Origin: Certhia americana
Lineage: Eukaryota; Chordata; Aves; Passeriformes; Certhiidae
Reading direction: 5' to 3'
NCBI GenBank assembly: GCA_018697195.1
Contig: CM031879.1
Span: 48,500,509-48,564,508, forward strand
DNA: 64,000 nucleotides
This document shows, piece by piece, positions 24,801-64,000 of the stretch; the stretch's first letter is position 1; the number at the start of each line of letters is the position of its first letter. The translations under genes were made by a program, and so were the position numbers. The notes under the pieces are model-generated. The model was not told the DNA's origin, did not search any database, and saw nothing but the letters and a program-made list of their open reading frames with translations.

Positions 24801-27800
24801 TGGCCAGGAAAAGGCTTTGTTTGACAGGGGAAAACAGAGCCAGCTGCCCACAGCAGTGCTGCTGCCCCCACACACCTTGCCAGTAGAGAAATTAGTCTGG
24901 GGAGCATCCCACCAGCACTGCCTGAGTGCCCTCCCAACTTCATGGCAGCCTGAAAACACAGATTAACTTTCCTGGGAAATGACAGAATGCAGCTCATGCT
25001 TTCTGTTTGGAGTGAATGTCCCATGACAGTTTATTTTAATCATCTTGATGCTTTTAATAGTTTGTGGCAGTGTCGTGAGGCAGCTTCTCCTGCTGAGCAA
25101 GCCAGAGGTACTGCGGCCCCACGGAGAGCAGGCATCCTCTCACACAGCTCATAGCAGTGCCAGGGGAATGCAGAGGAAAGATTTTGGGGAACTGAGCTGC
25201 CAGATCCTGGTCAGCAGAGCAGGGAACAACTGCTCTCTCCTCCCAGGGGATCAGGACCTTGAAATCTTGCTTTGGAGAGAAGTTGTTTTGAAATGAGCCT
25301 ACATGATAGACCTGACACAGCTCTGCCCCTGCCATGCCCCACATCCATGGAATGGGTGCTTGCTTCCTCTCTCCATCACATATCTCTTTGCTCCCAGGTT
25401 ATGGGAGAGGAGCCACAGAGAAGCTGCTATCTGGTATCCCTCTGTGATTTTCTCCCTAATCCCCTTTCATCCTCTGCCCAAAGCAAACATGTCAGGCCTC
25501 TTCACAGGGATGTGTTTCCAGGCTTGGCTCATCCTCGGTGTCCCTCTGAAGCTGTGCTGTGTTTAGGGCTGTGCTATACCCAGTGAGAGTTCCGCAGGGC
25601 ACGCTGCACATGCTGACACATCCTTGGCCATTGGAATGCTGGTCCCATCCTTATCCTGACACTTCCACTGGTGGCAGTGGGGCTGCCTGCCCTGCACAGT
25701 CAGCCCCACAAATGCAGGTGCTGGGCCCCAGCCCTGCTAGGTTTTCTGTTCAAGCAGTTCTGGTTTTCTCACCTGCCCAGGGAAGCAGTGCTGGCAAACA
25801 ACCTCTGAGGTAAGAGGGGCTTTACTCCCCATGTACTTTCCTCCTGTGCTGTAGAGACACTCCATGTTACCCTCCAGTGCAGCAGGGCTGCCAGCTCTGC
25901 TGGCCATCCCTACTCTGAACCAAATTCCTTGGCTGCAGCACAGAGGTAAAAGCTTCCCTTAGGAAAGGAGAGGTGTTGGGATGCAGATAAATTCAGCAGG
26001 GGCCTGAATAAACACACACAGCACAAACCTGGCGCCTTTCCTTGTGTGGGGTCCTGCTGCAGTTTAACTGCAGATCTGTGCTGCAGCACAAGCTGTGTCC
26101 TTGAAGTCTCCTCCCAGAAACTTCACAGGTGAGAGGGAAATGGTGAGCTGAGCTTCAAGCAAAAGCTGATGAAGAGCTTTATCCATGCCTTACCCACAAG
26201 GACACATCAGGGCAAGACAGCCGGGTGCCTCGTGCCTCCGAAAATGATGAGCTGGTGAGCTGTGAGCTGCACAAGCACATTGACAGCCCACAGGATCAAA
26301 AGCCTGCACAGCAAATTGGGCTGTGTTACCTCATTAAAACCTGTTTTGGCTGTGCCCATAACCTCAGCTTCAAAGCCTGCTGCAGATCCAAGCGACAACA
26401 TTAGTACTTAGGCAAGCAGAGAGCCTCACCTCAGTCTCTCCTCCAGAGCTGAGCTCCTTGCACCTGCACCAGCTTTGAGAGGCAGAAATGGAGTCTGAAA
26501 GAGCCAGCTCTGATCCAGGATGGACTTGGCAGCATGGATAGGGTGCATGCAGCCCCCACGCCCTTCTCAGCTCCCATGGGGAAGTGCCAAGAAGGAAACG
26601 AAACAAGCTTTCAACACATGCCTGTTGGCCATATGGCAGCCTGGGCAGGCTGCATCCATTCAGCAGCTTGCAGGGCTGGGAAGTTTTGCCAGGGTCCTCT
26701 CAAATCCCAGGGACAGCTCAGGACTGAGTAAAGCATTCTGGAAGGGAGGAACCTGGGCTAGGAAAGGATGCTTCCCTTGCTGCTGCACCAGGAGTGCCTC
26801 AGTGTGAGGAGTTTGGGGGAGGAAAAGTGAAAGGTGGGCTCAGCTCCTGTGTGATGCTGTTTCTTTATAAGGCAACACAGGGAGATGTTTCCCTGGATAC
26901 AGTGGGAATGAAAAGCAGGAAGTTCCTTTGATCACAGCGCCAAGGGTTTGTTGTATTTTTTGACTTGCTCCTTTTCTTTCCTTTACCAAGTTATTGCTTC
27001 ACCCACAAAGCTGGTGGAGGCTGCCCCCCATTTCTTGGCTATACAGTGCAACATCCCTGCACTTCTAGTCAAATCTCTTGACTGGCACCACCACTCTGCC
27101 ACCAGAACCTCATGTCTTGTAAGACTTTTTCTTGCCACAGAGCCCTCCTTCAAGCTCAGTTTTAAATGAGGTCAGGGATTTGAGCAATGGCTCTTCTCCT
27201 AAAAAGGAGCCTAAGGAAGTGATCTATTTGTCTGGAGTGATACACCCTGCCACAACACCCACTTCCATGAGATTCTGCATAAGTTCCATCAGAAGTCAAT
27301 TAGAAGTGAAATACATTCACAGCATAATTCCAGCTTAATTAGCAGCAAGCAACCGTATTATGAGTAACATGGCATTGCGAGGCCAACCACTCCATCATCA
27401 TCAGTCCTCCACTTCCTCCCTTGCTCTTCCTTAGGGCTGGAGAGCTGAGCAAGAGTGAAACCTCCAAGGCAGACTCTCCTGCAGGACACGTGTCCCATAG
27501 CCTCTGCTGCCTGCACGCACCCTCAGCTGCTGCAGGTGAGTGGAGAAAGTGGCCTGTCCCCAATGTTCCTCCTGCACAACCAAGCCCAGTCCAAAGAGTG
27601 GCTGTACTTTTACCTAATTGGCTTTTCAGCATCCTTCTCTGTACGTTTTACCCAAATTCAAATTCTCAGAGAGGGAGGCTGTCCCAGCACAGGGAGCCAG
27701 CTCCCTGCACCTCTCCTCTTGTACCAGACCATCACTGCTCTAGATGTTTCACATTTCGCTTTTCCTCTTGCTGCACGGCTGCCTAGCTCTTTGTTCTGCT

Positions 27801-30201
27801 CAGCCACACAGGCTTGAAGTTCTAGCAAGGATGGGAGTCACAAATTTAGGACAAAAAAAGGTTTTAGTTTAGTTCTTTTGCTATCCTTTTCCTTCTGCTT
27901 TTGTTCCCATTGCTAGAGCATCAGGGAAAAGACAAAAAATTAAATCCAAACAGACAGCAGCTATCCACTAGCACTATATCTCTGTCCTGAAACCTGGAAC
28001 ACGGTCTCCAGCATCTCCAGAACAGGTTGAGCTGCCTGAGCTCTAGTTGGGCTGCAGCATTTTATGTTCAGATCACTCAAACCATTGCTCTGAGACCTCC
28101 CTCACACCCCAGGCTGGGAAAGGTGCTCTCCCACTCCAGGGCCTGTCACTGAGGATTCCCACTCCACAGCCATTGAATCTGCACCCTCATTTTCCATTTA
28201 CATTAAGTGGTACTTGAATCACTTTGTGGAAGAAATGGAAGAGAGCTAAACCCTATACCTGGCAGGTCAGTGCTGCTGTGCCCAGGAATCCAGCTGAAAC
28301 TGGCTCTAATGACCACTGTCCTTGCTCTGCCCTGGGGGAAGCTGCAGCAGGAACAAGCAGAGCACTCAGCTGCTCCCCAGAAAAGAAGGCTCTTTGCACA
28401 GCATGCTGCTGCAGGTCTGGTGCTTTACCTCCATTTCCCGGAGGACGGGCTGGCTGCTGAGCCCCTCGGTTCTGCTGTTGCAATGGCCTGTGAGTGACAC
28501 ACTGTAACCTGCAACAATTTAACCTTTTTTTAAGCTGGTTTATTGCATGTAATGAACTGGCTCCCAATCCTTTGTCCCAGCGGAATGGCCCAGTGCATGT
28601 TTGTAACAGGAATGTCATCAACTTCATCATCTCTTACATGTCCTCGAAATCTCTCCGAGCCCTCCCTCTAATTCAGACACCTTTCACTGCCTGCTGCCAT
28701 CAGCCCTGAGGCAGGATGGTGCAGACAACCAACAGAGCTCCAGAAATAACTTCCAGAAACTATTTTTTTGTAGGCCCTATAGAAAAGGTCAGAGTTCAAT
28801 CTCTTTTCAGTGCTTATTATCACTGTAACCATTCACCTACTCAGACCATCCCCAAAATCCCAGGAAAAAACACAGCGAAGCATTTACCAGCTCTGGAAAG
28901 CCATGGAAGAGCAACTAACTCGAAGTTGTGAGAATCTCCTAGGCTCGAGGTTACACTCTGCAAAGCAGAAAATGGTGAATAAGAGACTTAATTTTGTCCC
29001 TTACACAGGGATGCAGAAAAAACTGGAAAGCTGAAGAAAAATACTGTGCCATTTAAAAAAATAAAGACACAAGCTTCCTTCTGTCTTGCACAGGACAGAA
29101 CAGCAGCCAAGCAGTGCTCAGGCTCACAGAACACAAACCTAAGGACACAAAAAGCAGTGTGAGCTTAAAAGGGTCATCACAGCACCAGCACACAGGTTCT
29201 GCTCTGGATCACTGCAGTGCCTGGCCAGTGATGCCATTTCAAGTTGATCCCATGATGGGAAGGCAATTTCTGTGCAATTTAAAGGGCACACTGGTCTCAG
29301 AGATACCCTGCAAGTTTCTGCAAAACACTTTGGAAAAAGATTGACTCAGCTGAGCCTGTAACCCTGCAGATGACACTAAGTCCAGTCCTCTTTTTAACAG
29401 CCTATATACAGGACATCAGCACAGCAGTGCCTGTATTCCACACACTGTGAACCCACATCCAGCCCCTCATGCCTTAATCCCTATCCAGACTTTCAAAACT
29501 GCAGCCAACATAACACAAATTCAAAAGCAGCTCATTCTCAACTGACCCTTTATAATGGGACTGCACCACTCGTGCAGCAGCACATGGTTAACTGTGCCAG
29601 CCCCTTCTGCACTCCCCCTTGGCTTTTTTTAACTTCTACTGACACTTAAAGAGTCTTAATGAAAACACTTTTCCCCTCCCAACATCTGGTTAGTCAGAAA
29701 AGCTGATCTTTGGGGGCAGCAGCCACGTGTGCTCCCCAGGGAAGGAGTTTCCTGTAAGCTGCACCCTCCCCTCTCCTCGTTTGCCAGACTGGCCCTGGCA
29801 GCAGCCCCTGCTGGCAGCACAGGCCCCTCGTTCTGAGCGCCAGCACCTCCTCCCCCACCGCTGCCACCCCAGCCCAGCCCAGCCCTGACCGCAGCTCCCA
29901 GCTCAGACTTTCTCAGCAAGCCTAAATAAATCCCTGCCAGCACAGGATGGGAGGGACGAGCTCCGGGTTAGGAGCTGCTGGTGTTGCACTCCAGCTTCTC
30001 CTGCCCTGGCTGTAGCACCAGAATGCACTTGTGGCACTTCAAGGGCCCAGAAAGACTAGAATATAGGCATGAGTTTCTTACTCAATTTCTGGCAAAAAAT
30101 GTAACAAAAAGCAGAGTTTCCCTGGCTGAACAGGGTCTTCACTGCACCGAGGGAAGGAGAGAAGGGCAACACACGGACAGGACTGCAGCACATGGATAAT
30201 C

Positions 30202-30207
30202 TTTATT
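30202..30207 (-). terminator. MYH9: Distal polyadenylation signal AATAAA of MYH9
   Basis: TTTATT on the plus strand, i.e. CCAATAAAGAT on the minus strand. This is the last canonical hexamer before the intergenic region and the likely main cleavage signal. Confidence 0.7.
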
Positions 30208-30284
30208 GGTAACATCAGTGGAGCACCAGTAAACCATTACTGAGTGTAGTGGTGACACACAGCTGAGGCACATGCTAAGGCACT

Positions 30285-30290
30285 TTTATT
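30285..30290 (-). terminator. MYH9: Proximal/alternative polyadenylation signal AATAAA
   Basis: A second AATAAA on the minus strand, about 80 nt upstream of the distal one, in an AT-rich context. Either or both may be used; cleavage 10–30 nt downstream is expected. Confidence 0.5.
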
Positions 30291-30694
30291 ATATTAAAAA
30301 AAATTTAAATTCTTTTGTGACAGCAATTGGAACAAAAGGCTCCAGTATTAGGGAACTTCAAGCGTACAGTATGGTGCTTCATATTTAAATCTTACTTTGC
30401 TCATAAGTAGGTCTAAATGCAGCATATAAATTTATTGTTAAGAATACAGGTAAATCCAACAACCAGTGTACGGTGTAGAAAAGTAAAGACTATCTCTATA
30501 TATAACCATGGTCGGTCCCAAGACAAAGGCAGTGATAAAATTCTTTATTTTTTTTTCTTAATTACTTATTACAAGAAAGACAAAGGTCTTACATGTATCT
30601 GTGCGGATTAAAGGGTCTGTAATATATTCACTCAATGGTGCATGACAACTAACCCCAACCCCTGGTTACAGAGCAGGTGCAAGAAGAATAAGAT

Positions 30695-30731
30695 AATTCC
30701 TTATTAAGAAATCCTTAAGGAATAAGGAATT
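30695..30731 (-). other. MYH9: Perfect 11-bp inverted repeat in MYH9 3' UTR
   Basis: AATTCCTTATT at 30695–30705 is the exact reverse complement of AATAAGGAATT at 30721–30731. The 15-nt loop between them contains the palindrome CCTTAAGG. In the MYH9 mRNA this could fold as a hairpin. No named element is recognised. Confidence 0.6.
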
Positions 30732-30954
30732 CCCCATCCCTTACCCCAACCCTCTGCCCACTACCCTATTCCTCTAGATTCTGTCTATTTCTATTAAATA
30801 TATTTGGTCCCCCAGAGATTCTCAGACAAGCACAAGGACATTGCTCTGTTCCCCCAGCCTGTCACTGACTACTAGTCAACACTACATTAGATGAAACTAT
30901 TCAGAGGCAGAAACAACAACAGGACATCATTGCACTTCAGAGATCTGTCCAGAC

Positions 30955-31019
30955 AGGAAAAAGAAGAAGGGAAGAAGAAAAAAGAAAAAAATGGGGAAAA
31001 AAAAAAAAAAAAGAGAGAC
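30955..31019 (-). repeat. MYH9: 65-nt pyrimidine-rich tract (mRNA sense) in MYH9 3' UTR
   Basis: The plus strand is all purine over this span except for one T at 30992. The MYH9 transcript is therefore an almost pure C/U tract, including a run of more than 15 U. It is a simple-sequence element and a potential site for polypyrimidine-binding proteins. Confidence 0.8.
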
Positions 31020-31602
31020 AACTTTGGCAAGTCCCCCAGGTAAGCGGTCCCAAGAGGAGTTTCCTCTTCAGCCCTCCCTGGAAACACATGAAAGAAGAAA
31101 AGGCAAATTGTCATGGCCAAAGCACACCGTTTTTTTCCTGAAACTGCTCCCAAACCACATGGGTGGGTAGATTAAAAGAGGCAGAAGTCTGAGGTCACTG
31201 AACATGATTGCCGAAAGCAAACAAAGAGGGAGGGAAGACACTTCCCTGCAGCTAGAATTGAAGACAAAAGGAGATGTACAGCAAAAATAATCTTTCCCTA
31301 ACCCTACTCCCTCCAAACTTTGTAAGGATTTACCAGCAGACATGGCACAGACATCAGAGGTCTGCAGAACTGGTCAAATTTTGGAGCCCTGACTCTTTGG
31401 CATTAAATACAAAGAGGATTAGGAAACTGGAAAGAGCAGAAAACTAGGAACACAGATGCCAGATGGGTCCAGATATGCAGACCTGGGTTTGGTCTGCAAT
31501 CCGCAGCCAATTTAGGCAGAGAAGGTTTGCTGAAAGTCCAGTGGAAGAGGGAAGGGTAGATGGGTCACTCCCTCACGTGTAACCTGGGTCAAATGGGAGG
31601 AC

Positions 31603-63316
<31,714 letters not shown>

Positions 63317-64000
63317 CTAGAGAGAAATCCAAAATTAATAAAGTAGGTAGCGGCTCACTGCATTAACCTTGGGTCAAACCAGCGCTGCAGTTTCAAATCA
63401 CACTAGTTTGGCATCTGTTGCAGAGAAGCCATATTAAACCTTAGGAGATGATCACTTAAACCTTCAAAGGAGACTCATTAGTTATCTAGGTTAAACAGAA
63501 ACATTCATAAATAAGCCTTATTCCTTTCCTCCCAGTGTGTCTTTCTGTTAGCAAGAAGCCCTTCCAAAGTCACTTGGCTGTAACATCCCGCAGACTTCCC
63601 AGGGACAAAGTGAAAACCATACCACCATCCAAGACCAGGCCCTCATCCCAGAAGTGTACTGCCATAGAGACTGGCAGAGTGAGGTAAATCCTATCCTGCT
63701 ACTTAAAGACAGCTCTGAACACTGCTTCTAGTAGGTTAAGAAGTTAGCCTGAAAAGGTCTAATGTTTCATGAAAACCAAACACAAAAAGCTTGTACTTTT
63801 TTAAGAGTCTACATCTTATAAAGTACAAACAAGCAAAAATCTCCTTTGTAAGGGGGAACACACAAAAAAAGAGTATTAGTGGTATCCCACAAACTGCATG
63901 ATTGCTTGCATTCTGCCATATTCACACATTCCTCCCCTTAAGGAGCACAAAATGCCGGAATTGTCGAAACAGAAACGCATTACTTTTATCTCTGCCCGGT
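63317..64000 (-). other. MYH9: MYH9 intron 4 (partial)
   Basis: Sequence upstream of coding exon 5, running to the window edge. I looked for a 30-nt loop-1 exon like the MYH10 B1 insert (between loop 1 and GELERQ) and found none here. No repeat element was recognised. Confidence 0.7.

Larger units (their letters stand above)
16021..30184. other. Intergenic region between RBFOX2 and MYH9, no gene recognised
   Basis: About 14 kb separates the RBFOX2 CpG island from the MYH9 polyadenylation site. Many short open frames occur on both strands (the longest about 208 codons, 25024–24398 minus), but none shows a domain, conserved motif or splice structure that I recognise. No APOL-like coding sequence was seen. 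No CR1 or LTR copy stands out, unlike in the flanking introns. The stretch includes homopolymers at 21129–21145 (T17) and 21871–21886 (A16) and a MEF2-type site (CTAAAAATAG, about 21163). Regulatory elements for either gene are plausible but not demonstrable here. Confidence 0.7.
30185..31602 (-). other. MYH9: MYH9 3' UTR
   Basis: Runs from the base after the MYH9 stop codon to just beyond the distal polyadenylation signal, about 1.4 kb, a plausible length for MYH9. Read in the mRNA sense it contains a long CU-rich tract (31019–30955), an 11-bp perfect stem–loop (30695–30731) and at least three AATAAA hexamers. The 3' end is inferred from the most distal hexamer; the exact cleavage site is not visible. 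Confidence 0.8.

Noticed and set aside
24398..25024. 208-codon minus-strand frame in the intergenic region, with overlapping plus-strand frames
   Set aside because: No recognisable domain, no splice partners, and several overlapping frames on both strands as expected by chance in moderately GC-rich DNA.
63317..64000. Loop-1 (B1-like) 30-nt cassette exon before coding exon 5
   Set aside because: No short in-frame segment with both splice sites and B1-like residues was found in the part of the intron that is visible.

Overview
This is nuclear DNA from a bird. The evidence is vertebrate split genes with GT–AG introns, CR1 LINE fragments in both orientations, and two copies of an avian-type endogenous retroviral LTR that resembles LTRs common in songbird genomes (family name not verified). 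I see no bacterial, viral-genome, CRISPR, tRNA or rRNA features. The window holds the 5' end of one gene and most of a second, both on the minus strand and in the order known for the RBFOX2–MYH9 locus of other vertebrates.

Layout. Positions 1–15220 are the first intron of RBFOX2 (splicing factor), broken up by a CR1 fragment, an LTR and simple repeats. Positions 15221–15430 are the coding part of RBFOX2 exon 1, inside a CpG island of about 1.1 kb (about 14.88–16.02 kb) that also contains its promoter. Positions 16.0–30.18 kb are intergenic; I recognise no gene there, and notably no APOL genes, which lie between these two genes in mammals. Positions 30.19–31.60 kb are the 3' UTR of MYH9 and 31603–63316 its last 36 coding exons (human coding exons 5–40, residues 205 to the stop). 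The beginning of MYH9 (N-terminal SH3-like domain and P-loop exons) lies beyond base 64000.

MYH9 could be reconstructed exon by exon. All 36 constitutive exons have consensus splice sites and compatible phases. They add up to 5274 nt, i.e. 1757 codons plus a stop, one residue more than the human protein over the same span. The extra residue is in the short C-terminal tail near the CK2 phosphorylation site.

The most interesting observations are two extra in-frame exons inside MYH9 introns. One is a 63-nt exon at 51859–51921, in the exact position and phase of the loop-2 (B2) cassette of MYH10 and clearly similar to it (E-x-Q-x-x-Q-R-A-x-F-Y), so avian MYH9 should be able to make a loop-2-inserted myosin IIA. 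The other is a candidate 99-nt exon at 60563–60661 with good splice sites and symmetrical phase, which would put 33 residues into the upper 50K part of the motor; I know of no counterpart in other non-muscle myosins. A TGCATG (RBFOX-binding) element lies about 105 nt downstream of that second exon, and the neighbouring gene encodes an RBFOX protein. The link is suggestive, but the motif is short enough to occur by chance.
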